This document shows, one piece after another, positions 23,294 to 38,500 of a stretch of DNA of 64,000 nt. The notes below the pieces were generated by a model. That model saw only the letters and a list, made by a program, of their open reading frames with translations, did not search any database and was not told the DNA's origin. The DNA comes from Siphonodentalium dalli (Eukaryota > Mollusca > Scaphopoda > Gadilida > Siphonodentaliidae), in the NCBI GenBank assembly GCA_032622095.1, contig CP136065.1:206624151-206688150 (forward strand), read 5' to 3'. Position 1 is the first letter of the stretch. Each line of letters opens with the position of its first letter. The position numbers and the translations under genes were made by a program.

Positions 23294-26200
23294 TATCAAC
23301 CTTTATCTCAGAGTCCAATGTTAAATAGCATCCTTTATCTGAGAGTCCAATGTTAAATATCAACCTTTATCTGAGAGTCCAATGTTAAATATCAACCTAT
23401 ATGTCTGAGAGTCCAATGTTAAATATCAACCTATATACGAGAGTCCATTGTTAAATATCAACCTATATCTGAGAGTCCAATGTTAAATATCAACCTATAT
23501 GTCTGAGAGTCCAATGTTAAATATCAACCTATATGTCTGAGAGTCCAATGTTAAATATCAACCTTTATCTCAGAGTCCAATGTTAAATAGCATCCTTTAT
23601 CTGAGAGTCCAATGTTAAATATCAACCTAGATATATGAGAGTCCAATGTTAAATATCAACCTTTATCTCAGAGTCCAATGTTAAATAGCATCCTTTATCT
23701 GAGAGTCCAATGTTAAATAGCATCCTTTATCTCAGAGTCCAATGTTAAATAGCATCCTTTATCTGAGAGTCCAATGTTAAATAGCATCCTTTATCTCAGA
23801 GTCCAATGTTAAATAGCATCCTTTATCTGAGAGTCCAATGTTAAATAGCATCCTTTATCTGAGAGTCCAATGTTAAATAGCATCCTTTATCTCAGAGTCC
23901 AATGTTAAATAGCATCCTTTATCTGAGAGTCCAATGTTAAATAGCATCCTTTATCTGAGAGTCCAATGTTAAATAGCATCCTTTATCTCAGAGTCCAATG
24001 TTAAATAGCATCCTTTATCTGAGAGTCCAATGTTAAATAGCATCCTTTATCTCAGAGTCCAATGTTAAATAGCATCCTTTATCTGAGAGTCCAATGTTAA
24101 ATATCAACCTAGATATATGAGACTCCAATATTAAATATCAACCTAGATATATGAGAGTCCAATGTTAAATATCAACCTAGATATATGAGAGTCCAATGTT
24201 AAATATCAACCTATATCTGAGAGTCCAATGTTAAATATCAACCTATATCTGAGAGTCCAGTGTTAAATATCAACCTTTATCTGAGGGTCCAATGTTAAAT
24301 ATCAACCTTTATCTGAGAGTCCAATGTTAAATATCAACCTATATCTGAGAGTCCAATGTTAAATATCAACCTTTAACTGAGAGTCCAATGTTAAATATCA
24401 ACCTTTATCTCAGAGTCCAATGTTAAATAGCAACCTTTATCTGAGAGTCCAATGTTAAATATCAACCTATATCTGAGGGTCAAATGTTAAATATCAACCT
24501 ATATCTGAGAGTCCAATGTTAAATATCAACCTTTATCTGAGTGTCCAATGTTAAATATCAACCTAGATGTGAGAGTCCAATGTTAAATATCAACCTATAT
24601 CTGAGAGTCCAATGTTAAATATCAACCTTTATCTGAGTGTCCAATGTTAAATATCAACCTAGATGTGAGAGTCCAATGTTAAATATCAACCTAGATGTGA
24701 GAGTCCAATGTTAAATATCAACCTATATCTGAGAGTCCAATGTTAAATATCAACCTATATATGAGAGTCCAATGTTAAATATCAACCTAGATGTGAGAGT
24801 CCAATGTTAAATATCAACCTAGATATCTGAGATTCCAATGTTAAATATCAACCTATATATGAGAGTCCAATGTTAAATATCAACCTATATCTGAGAGTTC
24901 AATGTTAAATATCAACCTAGATGTGAGAGTCCAATGTTAAATATCAACCTAGATGTGAGAGTCCAATGTTAAATATCAACCTAGATATCTGAGATTCCAA
25001 TGTTAAATATCAACCTATATATGAGAGTCCAATGTTAAATATCAACCTATATCTGATAGTTCAATGTTAAATATCAACCTAGATGTGAGAGTCCAATGTT
25101 AAATATCAACCTAGATGTGAGAGTCCAATGTTAAATATCAACCTAGATATCTGAGATTCCAATGTTAAATATCAACCTATATATGAGAGTCCAATGTTAA
25201 ATATCAACCTATATCTGAGAGTCCAATGTTAAATATCAACCTAGATATCTGAGAGTCCAATGTTAAATATCAACCTATATCTGAGAGTCCAATGTTAAAT
25301 ATCAACATATATCTGAGAGTCCAATGTTAAATATCAACCTATATCTGAGAGTCCAATGTTAAATAGCAACCTTTATCTGAGAGTCCAATGTTAAATATCA
25401 ACCTTTATCTGAGAATCCAATGTTAAATATCAACCTATATCTGAGAATCCAATGTTAAATAGCAACCTTTATCTGAGAGTCCAATGTTAAATAGCAACCT
25501 TTATCTCAGAGTCCAATGTTAAATAGCAACCTATATCTGAGAATCCAATGTTAAATATCAACCTTTATCTGAGAGTCCAATGTTAAATATCAACCTTTAT
25601 CTGAGAGTCCAATGTTAAATATCAACCTTTATCTCAGAGTCCATTGTTAAATATCAACCTATATCTGAGAGTTCAATGTTAAATATCAACCTATATCTGA
25701 GGGTGCAATGTTAAATATCAACCTTTATCTGAGAGTCCAATGTTAAATAGCAACCTTTATCTCAGAGTCCAATGTTAAATAGCAACCTATGTCTGAGAGT
25801 CCAATGTTAAATATCAACCTTTATCTGAGAGTCCAATGTTAAATATCAACCTTTATCTGAGAGTCCAATGTTAAATATCAACCTAGATATCTGAGGGTCC
25901 AATGTTAAATAGCAACCTTTATCTGAGAGTCAAATGTTAAATAGCAACCTTTATCTGAGAGTCAGATGTTAAATAGCAACCTTTATCTGAGAGTCAGATG
26001 TTAAATAGCAACCTTTATCTGAGAGTCAAATGTTAAATAGCAACCTTTATCTCAGAGTCCAATGTTAAATATCAACCTATATCTGAGAGTCCAATGTTAA
26101 ATATCAACCTTTATCTGAGAATCCAATGTTAAATATCAACCTATATCTGAGAGTCCAATGTTAAATAGCAACCTTTATCTGAGAGTCAAATGTTAAATAG

Positions 26201-29200
26201 CAACCTTTATCTCAGAGTCCAATGTTAAATATCAACCTATATCTGAGAGTCCAATGTTAAATATCAACCTTTATCTGAGAATCCAATGTTAAATATCAAC
26301 CTATATCTGAGAATCCAATGTTAAATAGCAACCTTTATCTGAGAGTCCAATGTTAAATAGCAACCTTTATCTCAGAGTCCAATGTTAAATAGCAACCTAT
26401 ATCTGAGAATCCAATGTTAAATATCAACCTTTATCTGAGAGTCCAATGTTAAATATCAACCTATATCTGAGAGTCCAATGTTAAATAGCAACCTTTATCT
26501 GAGAGTCCAATGTTAAATATCAACCTAGATATCTGAGAGTCCAATGTTAAATATCAACCTTTATCTGAGAGTCCAATGTTAAATATCAACCTATATCTGA
26601 GAGTCCAATGTTAAATAGCAACCTTTATCTGAGAGTCCAATGTTAAATATCAACCTATATCTGAGAGTCCAATGTTAAATATCAACCTATATCTGAGAGT
26701 CCAATGTTAAATATCAACCTATATCTGAGGGTCCAATGTTAAATATCAACCTTTATCTGAGAGTCCAATGTTAAATAGCAACCTTTATCTCAGAGTCCAA
26801 TGTTAAATATCAACCTTTATCTGAGAGTCCAATGTTAAATAGCAACCTTTATCTCAGAGTCCAATGTTAAATAGCAACCTATATCTGAGAGTCCAATGTT
26901 AAATAGCAACCTTTATCTGAGAGTCAAATGTTAAATAGCAACCTTTATCTCAGAGTCCAATGTTAAATAGCAACCTATATCTGAGAGTCAAATGTTAAAT
27001 AGCAACCTTTATCTGAGAGTCAAATGTTAAATAGCAACCTTTATCTGAGAGTCCAATGGTAAATATCAACCTAGATATCTGAGAGTCCAATGTTAAATAG
27101 CAACCTTTATCTCAGAGTCCAATGTTAAATATCAACCTAGATGTGAGAGTCAAATGTTAAATAGCAACCTTTATCTGAGAGTCAAATGTTAAATAGCAAC
27201 CTTTATCTGAGAGTCCAATGGTAAATATCAACCTAGATATCTGAGAGTCCAATGTTAAATATCAACCTTTATCTGAGAGTCCAATGTTAAATATCAACCT
27301 TTATCTGAGAGTCCAATGTTAAATAGCAACCTTTATCTGAGAGTCCAATGTTAAATAGCAACCTTTATCTCAGAGTCCAATGTTAAATAGCAACCTATAT
27401 CTGAGAATCCAATGTTAAATATCAACCTTTATCTGAGAGTCCAATGTTAAATATCAACCTTTATCTGAGAGTCCAATGTTAAATAGCATACTTTATCTCA
27501 GAGTCCAATGTTAAATATCAACCTATATCTGAGAGTCCAATGTTAAATAGCAACCTTTATCTGAGAGTCCAATGTTAAATATCAACCTAGATATCTGAGA
27601 GTCCAATGTTAAATATCAACCTTTATCTGAGAGTCCAATGTTAAATATCAACCTATATCTGAGAGTCCAATGTTAAATATCAACATTTATCTGAGAGTCC
27701 AATGTTAAATATCAACCTAGATATCTCAGGGTCCAATGTTAAATATCAACCTATATCTGAGAGTCCAATGTTAAATAGCAACCTTTATCTGAGAGTCCAA
27801 TGTTAAATAGCAATCTTTATCTGAGGGTCCAATGTTAAATATCAACCTAGATGTGAGAGTCCAATGTTAAATAGCAACCTTTATCTGAGAGTCAAATGTT
27901 AAATATCAACCTAGATGTGAGAGTCCAATGTTAAATAGCAACCTTTATCTGAGAGTCAAATGTTAAATAGCAACCTTTATCTGAGAGTCAAATGTTAAAT
28001 AGCAACCTTTATCTGAGAGTCCAATGGTAAATATCAACCTAGATATCTGAGGGTCCAATGTTAAATATCAACCTTTATCTGAGGGTCCAATGTTAAATAT
28101 CAACCTATATCTGAGAGTCCAATGTTAAATATCAACCTAGATATCTGAGAGTCCAATGTTAAATATCAACCATTATCTGAGGGTCCAATGTTAAATATCA
28201 ACCTATATCTGAGAGTCCAATGTTAAATATCAACCTTTATCTGAGAGTCCAATGTTAAATATCAACCTTTATCTGAGAGTCCAATGTTAAATATCAACCT
28301 TTATCTGAGAGTCCAATGTTAAATATCAACCTTTATCTGAGAGTCCAATGTTAAATATCAACCTATATCTGAGGGTCCAGTGTTAAATATCAACCTAGAT
28401 ATATGAGAGTCCAATGTTAAATATCAACCTAGATATATGAGAGTCCAATGTTAAATATCAACCTATATCTGAGGGTCCAATGTTAAATATCAACCTATAT
28501 CTGAGAGTCCAATGTTAAATAGCAACCTATACCTGAGGGTCCAGTGTTAAATATCAACCTAGATATATGAGAGTCCAATGTTAAATATCAACCTAGATAT
28601 ATGAGAGTCCAATGTTAAATATCAGCCATTATCTGAGGGTCCAATGTTAAATATCAACCTATATCTGAGAGTCCAATGTTAAATATCAACATTTATCTGA
28701 GAGTCCAATGTTAAATATCAACCTAGATATCTCAGGGTCCAATGTTAAATATCAACCTAGATATCTGAGAGTCCAAGGTTAAATGTCATCCTAGATATCT
28801 GAGGGTCCAATGTTAAATATCAACCTAGATATCTGAGAGTCCAATGTTAAATATCAACCTATATCTGAGAGTCCAATGTTAAATATCAACCTATATATCT
28901 GAGAGTCCAATGTTAAATATCAACCTATATCTGAGGGAACAATGTTAAATATCAACCTATATCTGAGAGTCCAATGTTAATATCAACCTATATATGATAG
29001 TCCAATGTTAAATATCAACCTTTATCTGAGTGTCCAATGTTAAATATCAACCTAGATATCTGAGAGTCCAGTGTTAAATATCAACCTTTATCTGAGAGTC
29101 CAGTGTTAAATATCAACCTATATCTGAGAGTCCAATGTTAAATATCAACCTATATCTGAGAGTCCATTGTCAAATATCAACCTTTATCTGAGGGTCCAGT

Positions 29201-32200
29201 GTTAAATATCAACCTATATCTGAGAGTTCAATGTTAAATATCAACCTATATATGAGAGTCCAATGTTAAATATCAACCTATATCTGGGAGTCCAATGTTA
29301 AATATCAACCTATATCGGAGAGTCCATTGTTAAATATCAACTTATATCTGAGGGTCCAATGTTAAATATCAACCTATATATGAGAGTCCAATGTTAAATA
29401 TCAACCTTTATCTGAGAGTCCATTGTTAAATATCAACTTATATCTGAGAGTCCAATGTTAAATATCAACCTATATCTGAGAGTCCAACGTCAAATATCAA
29501 CCTTTATCTGAGGGTCCAGTGTTAAATATCAACCTATATCTGAGAGTTCAATGTTAAATATCAACCTATATATGAGAGTCCAATGTTAAATATCAACCTT
29601 TAACTGAGAGTACAATGTTAAATATCAACGTATATCTGAGAGTCCAATGTTAAATATCAACCTATATATCTGAGAGTCCAATGTTAAATATCAACCTATA
29701 TATGAGAGTCCATTGTTAAATATCAACCTATATCTGAGAGTCCAATGTTAAATATCAACCTTTATCTCAGAGTCCAATGTTAAATAGCAACCTTTATCTG
29801 AGAGTCCAATGTTAAATATCAACCTAGATATCTGAGAGTCCAATGTTAAATATCAACCTATATCTGAGAGTCCAATGTTAAATATCAACCTATATATCTG
29901 AGAGTCCAATGTTAAATATCAACCTATATATCTGAGAGTCCAATGTTAAATATCAACGTATATCTGAGAGTCCAATGTTAAATAGCAACCTTTATCTGAC
30001 AGTCCAATGTTAAATATCAACCTTTATCTGAGAGTCCAATGTTAAATATCAACCTTTATCTGAGAGTCCATTGTTAAATATCAACCTATATCTGAGAGTC
30101 CATTGTTAAATGTCAACCTTTATCTGAGAGTCCAATGTTAAATGTCAACCTTTATCTGAGAGTCCAATGTTAAATAGCAACCTTTATCTGAGAGTCCAAT
30201 GTTAAATATCAACCTATATCTGAGAGTCCAATGTTAAATATCAACCTATATCTCAGAGTCCAATGTTAAATATCAACCTATATCTCAGAGTCCAATGTTA
30301 AATATCAACCTATATCTCAGAGTCCAATGTTAAATATCAACCTATATCTGAGAGTCCAATGTTAAATGTCAACCTTTATCTGAGAGTCCAATGTTAAATA
30401 GCAACCTTTATCTGAGAGTCCAATGTTAAATAGCAACCTTTATCTGAGAGTCCAATGTTAAATATCAACCTTTATCTGAGAGTCCAATGTTAAATATCAA
30501 CCTATATCTCAGAGTCCAATGTTAAATATCAACCTATATCTGAGAGTCCATTGTTAAATGTCAACCTTTATCTGAGAGTCCATTGTTAAATGTCAACCTT
30601 TATCTGAGAGTCCAATGTTAAATGTCAACCTTTATCTGAGAGTCCAATGTTAAATAGCAACCTTTATCTGAGAGTCCAATGTTAAATATCAACCTATATC
30701 TGAGAGTCCAATGTTAAATATCAACCTAGATGTGAGAGTCCAATGTTAAATATCAACCTAGATATCTGAGATTCCAATGTTAAATATCAACCTATATATG
30801 AGATTCCAATGTTAAATGTCAACCTTTATCTGAGAGTCCAATGTTAAATGTCAACCTTTATCTGAGAGTCCATTGTTAAATATCAACCCTTATCTGAGGG
30901 TCCAATGTTAAATATCAACCTATATCTGAGAGTCCAATGTTAAATATCAACCTAGATATCTGAGAGTCCAATGTTAAATATCAACCTTTATCTGAGAGTC
31001 CAATGTTAAATATCAACCTAGATATCTGAGAGTCCATTGTTAAATATCAACCTTTATCTGAGGGTCCAATGTTAAATATCAACCTTTATCTGAGAGTCCA
31101 ATGTTAAATATCAACCTTTATCTGAGAGTCCATTGTTAAATATCAACCTTTATCTGAGAGTCCATTGTTAAATATCAACCTTTATCTGAGAGTCCAATTT
31201 TAAATATCAACCTATATCTGAGAGTCCAATGTTAAATAGCAACCTTTATCTGAGAGTCCAATGTTAAATATCAACCTTTATCTGAGAGTCCAATGTTAAA
31301 TATCAACCTATATCTGAGAGTCCAATGTTAAATATCAACCTATATCTGAGAGTCCAATGTTAAATATCAACCTATATCTGAGAGTCCAATGTTAAATAGC
31401 AACCTTTATCTGAGTGTCCAATGTTAAATATCAACCTTTATCTGAGGGTCCAATGTTAAATATCAACCTTTATCTGAGAGTCCAATGTTAAATATCAACC
31501 TAGATATCTGAGATTCCAATGTTAAATATCAACCTATATCTGAGAGTCCAATGTTAAATATCAACCTATACCTGAGAGTCCAATGTTAAATATCAACCTT
31601 TATCTGAGAGTCCAATATTAAATATCAACCTTTATCTGAGGGTCCAATGTTAAATATCAACCTATATCGGAGAGTCCAATTTTAAATATCAACCTTTATC
31701 TGACGGTCCAATGTTAAATATCAACCTATATCGGAGAGTCCAATGTTAAATATCAACCTTTATCTGAGAGTCCAATATTAAATATCAACCTTTATCTGAG
31801 GTCCAATGTTAAATATCAACCTATATCGGAGAGTCCAATTTTAAATATCAACCTTTATCTGAGGGTCCAATGTTAAATATCAACCTATATCGGAGAGTCC
31901 AATGTTAAATATCAACCTATATCGGAGAGTCCAATTTTAAATATTAACCTATATCTAAGGGTCCAATGTTAAATATCAACCTTTATCTGAGAGTCCAATG
32001 TTAAATATCAACCTATATCTGAGAGTCCAATGTTAAATATCAACCTTTATCTGAGAGTCCAATATTAAATATCAACCTATATCTGAGAGTCCATTGTTAA
32101 ATATCAACCTATATCTGCGAGTCCAATGTTAAATATCAACCTATATCGGAGAGTCCATTGTTAAATATCAACCTTTGTCTGAGAGTCCAATGTTAAATAT

Positions 32201-32541
32201 CAACCTATATCTGAGGGTCCAATGTTAAATATCAACCTATATCAGAGAGTCCAATGTTAAATATCAACCTTTATCTGAGAGTCCAATGTTAAATATCAAC
32301 CTATATCTGAGGGTCCAATGTTAAATATCAACCTTTATCTGAGAGTCCAATGTTAAATATCAACCTATATCCGAGAGTTAAATATTAAATATCAACCTTT
32401 ATCTGAGAGTACAATGTTAAATATCAACCTTTATCTGAGGGTCCAGTGTTAAATATCAACCTTTATCTGAGAGTCCAATGTTAAATATCAACCTATATCT
32501 GAGAGTCCAATGTTAAATATCAACTTATATCTGAGAATCCA
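23030..32541. repeat. Higher-order block C1 (about 9.5 kb)
   Basis: First copy of the largest duplicated block in the array. Markers such as AGCATCC at 23,039, GGGTGCAATG at 25,701 and CCTATATCGGAGAG at 31,661 recur at 32,551, 35,213 and 41,367. It ends where the second copy begins, as expected for a direct tandem duplication. Confidence 0.88.
23294..25450. repeat. Higher-order block B2 (partial copy of B1)
   Basis: Repeats B1 at an offset of 2,614 bp and stays aligned to about 25,450, after which the array moves into different unit variants. It overlaps the start of block C1. Confidence 0.75.
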
Positions 32542-35500
32542 ATGTTAAATAGCATCCTTTATCTGAGAGTCCAATGTTAAATATCAACCTTTATCTGAGA
32601 ATCCAATGTTAAATATCAACCTATATCTGAGAATCCAATGTTAAATAGCATCCTTTATCTGAGAATCCAATGTTAAATAGCATCCTTTATCTGAGAATCC
32701 AATGTTAAATAGCATCCTTTATCTGAGAGTCCAATGTTAAATATCAACCTTTATCTGAGAATCCAATGTTAAATATCAACCTATATCTGAGAATCCAATG
32801 TTAAATATCAACCTTTATCTCAGAGTCCAATGTTAAATAGCATCCTTTATCTGAGAGTCCAATGTTAAATATCAACCTTTATCTGAGAGTCCAATGTTAA
32901 ATATCAACCTATATGTCTGAGAGTCCAATGTTAAATATCAACCTATATACGAGAGTCCATTGTTAAATATCAACCTATATCTGAGAGTCCAATGTTAAAT
33001 ATCAACCTATATGTCTGAGAGTCCAATGTTAAATATCAACCTATATGTCTGAGAGTCCAATGTTAAATATCAACCTTTATCTCAGAGTCCAATGTTAAAT
33101 AGCATCCTTTATCTGAGAGTCCAATGTTAAATATCAACCTAGATATATGAGAGTCCAATGTTAAATATCAACCTTTATCTCAGAGTCCAATGTTAAATAG
33201 CATCCTTTATCTGAGAGTCCAATGTTAAATAGCATCCTTTATCTCAGAGTCCAATGTTAAATAGCATCCTTTATCTGAGAGTCCAATGTTAAATAGCATC
33301 CTTTATCTCAGAGTCCAATGTTAAATAGCATCCTTTATCTGAGAGTCCAATGTTAAATAGCATCCTTTATCTGAGAGTCCAATGTTAAATAGCATCCTTT
33401 ATCTCAGAGTCCAATGTTAAATAGCATCCTTTATCTGAGAGTCCAATGTTAAATAGCATCCTTTATCTGAGAGTCCAATGTTAAATAGCATCCTTTATCT
33501 CAGAGTCCAATGTTAAATAGCATCCTTTATCTGAGAGTCCAATGTTAAATAGCATCCTTTATCTCAGAGTCCAATGTTAAATAGCATCCTTTATCTGAGA
33601 GTCCAATGTTAAATATCAACCTAGATATATGAGACTCCAATATTAAATATCAACCTAGATATATGAGAGTCCAATGTTAAATATCAACCTAGATATATGA
33701 GAGTCCAATGTTAAATATCAACCTATATCTGAGAGTCCAATGTTAAATATCAACCTATATCTGAGAGTCCAGTGTTAAATATCAACCTTTATCTGAGGGT
33801 CCAATGTTAAATATCAACCTTTATCTGAGAGTCCAATGTTAAATATCAACCTATATCTGAGAGTCCAATGTTAAATATCAACCTTTAACTGAGAGTCCAA
33901 TGTTAAATATCAACCTTTATCTCAGAGTCCAATGTTAAATAGCAACCTTTATCTGAGAGTCCAATGTTAAATATCAACCTATATCTGAGGGTCAAATGTT
34001 AAATATCAACCTATATCTGAGAGTCCAATGTTAAATATCAACCTTTATCTGAGTGTCCAATGTTAAATATCAACCTAGATGTGAGAGTCCAATGTTAAAT
34101 ATCAACCTATATCTGAGAGTCCAATGTTAAATATCAACCTTTATCTGAGTGTCCAATGTTAAATATCAACCTAGATGTGAGAGTCCAATGTTAAATATCA
34201 ACCTAGATGTGAAAGTCCAATGTTAAATATCAACCTATATCTGAGAGTCCAATGATAAATATCAACCTATATATGAGAGTCCAATGTTAAATATCAACCT
34301 AGATGTGAGAGTCCAATGTTAAATATCAACCTAGATATCTGAGATTCCAATGTTAAATATCAACCTATATATGAGAGTCCAATGTTAAATATCAACCTAT
34401 ATCTGAGAGTTCAATGTTAAATATCAACCTAGATGTGAGAGTCCAATGTTAAATATCAACCTAGATGTGAGAGTCCAATGTTAAATATCAACCTAGATAT
34501 CTGAGATTCCAATGTTAAATATCAACCTATATATGAGAGTCCAATGTTAAATATCAACCTATATCTGATAGTTCAATGTTAAATATCAACCTAGATGTGA
34601 GAGTCCAATGTTAAATATCAACCTAGATGTGAGAGTCCAATGTTAAATATCAACCTAGATATCTGAGATTCCAATGTTAAATATCAACCTATATATGAGA
34701 GTCCAATGTTAAATATCAACCTATATCTGAGAGTCCAATGTTAAATATCAACCTAGATATCTGAGAGTCCAATGTTAAATATCAACCTATATCTGAGAGT
34801 CCAATGTTAAATATCAACATATATCTGAGAGTCCAATGTTAAATATCAACCTATATCTGAGAGTCCAATGTTAAATAGCAACCTTTATCTGAGAGTCCAA
34901 TGTTAAATATCAACCTTTATCTGAGAATCCAATGTTAAATATCAACCTATATCTGAGAATCCAATGTTAAATAGCAACCTTTATCTGAGAGTCCAATGTT
35001 AAATAGCAACCTTTATCTCAGAGTCCAATGTTAAATAGCAACCTATATCTGAGAATCCAATGTTAAATATCAACCTTTATCTGAGAGTCCAATGTTAAAT
35101 ATCAACCTTTATCTGAGAGTCCAATGTTAAATATCAACCTTTATCTCAGAGTCCATTGTTAAATATCAACCTATATCTGAGAGTTCAATGTTAAATATCA
35201 ACCTATATCTGAGGGTGCAATGTTAAATATCAACCTTTATCTGAGAGTCCAATGTTAAATAGCAACCTTTATCTCAGAGTCCAATGTTAAATAGCAACCT
35301 ATATCTGAGAGTCCAATGTTAAATATCAACCTTTATCTGAGAGTCCAATGTTAAATATCAACCTTTATCTGAGAGTCCAATGTTAAATATCAACCTAGAT
35401 ATCTGAGGGTCCAATGTTAAATAGCAACCTTTATCTGAGAGTCAAATGTTAAATAGCAACCTTTATCTGAGAGTCAGATGTTAAATAGCAACCTTTATCT

Positions 35501-38500
35501 GAGAGTCAGATGTTAAATAGCAACCTTTATCTGAGAGTCAAATGTTAAATAGCAACCTTTATCTCAGAGTCCAATGTTAAATATCAACCTATATCTGAGA
35601 GTCCAATGTTAAATATCAACCTTTATCTGAGAATCCAATGTTAAATATCAACCTATATCTGAGAGTCCAATGTTAAATAGCAACCTTTATCTGAGAGTCA
35701 AATGTTAAATAGCAACCTTTATCTCAGAGTCCAATGTTAAATATCAACCTATATCTGAGAGTCCAATGTTAAATATCAACCTTTATCTGAGAATCCAATG
35801 TTAAATATCAACCTATATCTGAGAATCCAATGTTAAATAGCAACCTTTATCTGAGAGTCCAATGTTAAATAGCAACCTTTATCTCAGAGTCCAATGTTAA
35901 ATAGCAACCTATATCTGAGAATCCAATGTTAAATATCAACCTTTATCTGAGAGTCCAATGTTAAAATATCAACCTATATCTGAGAGTCCAATGTTAAATA
36001 GCAACCTTTATCTGAGAGTCCAATGTTAAATATCAACCTAGATATCTGAGAGTCCAATGTTAAATATCAACCTTTATCTGAGAGTCCAATGTTAAATATC
36101 AACCTATATCTGAGAGGTCCAATGTTAAATAGCAACCTTTATCTGAGAGTCCAATGTTAAATATCAACCTATATCTGAGAGTCCAATGTTAAATATCAAC
36201 CTATATCTGAGAGTCCAATGTTAAATATCAACCTATATCTGAGGGTCCAATGTTAAATATCAACCTTTATCTGAGAGTCCAATGTTAAATAGCAACCTTT
36301 ATCTCAGAGTCCAATGTTAAATATCAACCTTTATCTGAGAGTCCAATGTTAAATAGCAACCTTTATCTCAGAGTCCAATGTTAAATAGCAACCTATATCT
36401 GAGAGTCCAATGTTAAATAGCAACCTTTATCTGAGAGTCAAATGTTAAATAGCAACCTTTATCTCAGAGTCCAATGTTAAATAGCAACCTATATCTGAGA
36501 GTCAAATGTTAAATAGCAACCTTTATCTGAGAGTCAAATGTTAAATAGCAACCTTTATCTGAGAGTCCAATGGTAAATATCAACCTAGATATCTGAGAGT
36601 CCAATGTTAAATAGCAACCTTTATCTCAGAGTCCAATGTTAAATATCAACCTAGATGTGAGAGTCAAATGTTAAATAGCAACCTTTATCTGAGAGTCAAA
36701 TGTTAAATAGCAACCTTTATCTGAGAGTCCAATGGTAAATATCAACCTAGATATCTGAGAGTCCAATGTTAAATATCAACCTTTATCTGAGAGTCCAATG
36801 TTAAATATCAACCTTTATCTGAGAGTCCAATGTTAAATAGCAACCTTTATCTGAGAGTCCAATGTTAAATAGCAACCTTTATCTCAGAGTCCAATGTTAA
36901 ATAGCAACCTATATCTGAGAATCCAATGTTAAATATCAACCTTTATCTGAGAGTCCAATGTTAAATATCAACCTTTATCTGAGAGTCCAATGTTAAATAG
37001 CATACTTTATCTCAGAGTCCAATGTTAAATATCAACCTATATCTGAGAGTCCAATGTTAAATATCAACCTATATCTGAGGGTCCAATGTTAAATATCAAC
37101 CTTTATCTGAGAGTCCAATGTTAAATAGCAACCTTTATCTCAGAGTCCAATGTTAAATAGCAACCTTTATCTGAGAGTCCAATGTTAAATAGCAACCTTT
37201 ATCTCAGAGTCCAATGTTAAATATCAACCTATATCTGAGAGTCCAATGTTAAATAGCAACCTTTATCTGAGAGTCCAATGTTAAATATCAACCTAGATAT
37301 CTGAGAGTCCAATGTTAAATATCAACCTTTATCTGAGAGTCCAATGTTAAATATCAACCTATATCTGAGAGTCCAATGTTAAATATCAACATTTATCTGA
37401 GAGTCCAATGTTAAATATCAACCTAGATATCTCAGGGTCCAATGTTAAATATCAACCTATATCTGAGAGTCCAATGTTAAATAGCAACCTTTATCTGAGA
37501 GTCCAATGTTAAATAGCAATCTTTATCTGAGGGTCCAATGTTAAATATCAACCTAGATGTGAGAGTCCAATGTTAAATAGCAACCTTTATCTGAGAGTCA
37601 AATGTTAAATATCAACCTAGATGTGAGAGTCCAATGTTAAATAGCAACCTTTATCTGAGAGTCAAATGTTAAATAGCAACCTTTATCTGAGAGTCAAATG
37701 TTAAATAGCAACCTTTATCTGAGAGTCCAATGGTAAATATCAACCTAGATATCTGAGGGTCCAATGTTAAATATCAACCTTTATCTGAGGGTCCAATGTT
37801 AAATATCAACCTATATCTGAGAGTCCAATGTTAAATATCAACCTAGATATCTGAGAGTCCAATGTTAAATATCAACCATTATCTGAGGGTCCAATGTTAA
37901 ATATCAACCTATATCTGAGAGTCCAATGTTAAATATCAACCTTTATCTGAGAGTCCAATGTTAAATATCAACCTTTATCTGAGAGTCCAATGTTAAATAT
38001 CAACCTTTATCTGAGAGTCCAATGTTAAATATCAACCTTTATCTGAGAGTCCAATGTTAAATATCAACCTATATCTGAGGGTCCAGTGTTAAATATCAAC
38101 CTAGATATATGAGAGTCCAATGTTAAATATCAACCTAGATATATGAGAGTCCAATGTTAAATATCAACCTATATCTGAGGGTCCAATGTTAAATATCAAC
38201 CTATATCTGAGAGTCCAATGTTAAATAGCAACCTATACCTGAGGGTCCAGTGTTAAATATCAACCTAGATATATGAGAGTCCAATGTTAAATATCAACCT
38301 AGATATATGAGAGTCCAATGTTAAATATCAGCCATTATCTGAGGGTCCAATGTTAAATATCAACCTATATCTGAGAGTCCAATGTTAAATATCAACATTT
38401 ATCTGAGAGTCCAATGTTAAATATCAACCTAGATATCTCAGGGTCCAATGTTAAATATCAACCTAGATATCTGAGAGTCCAAGGTTAAATGTCATCCTAG

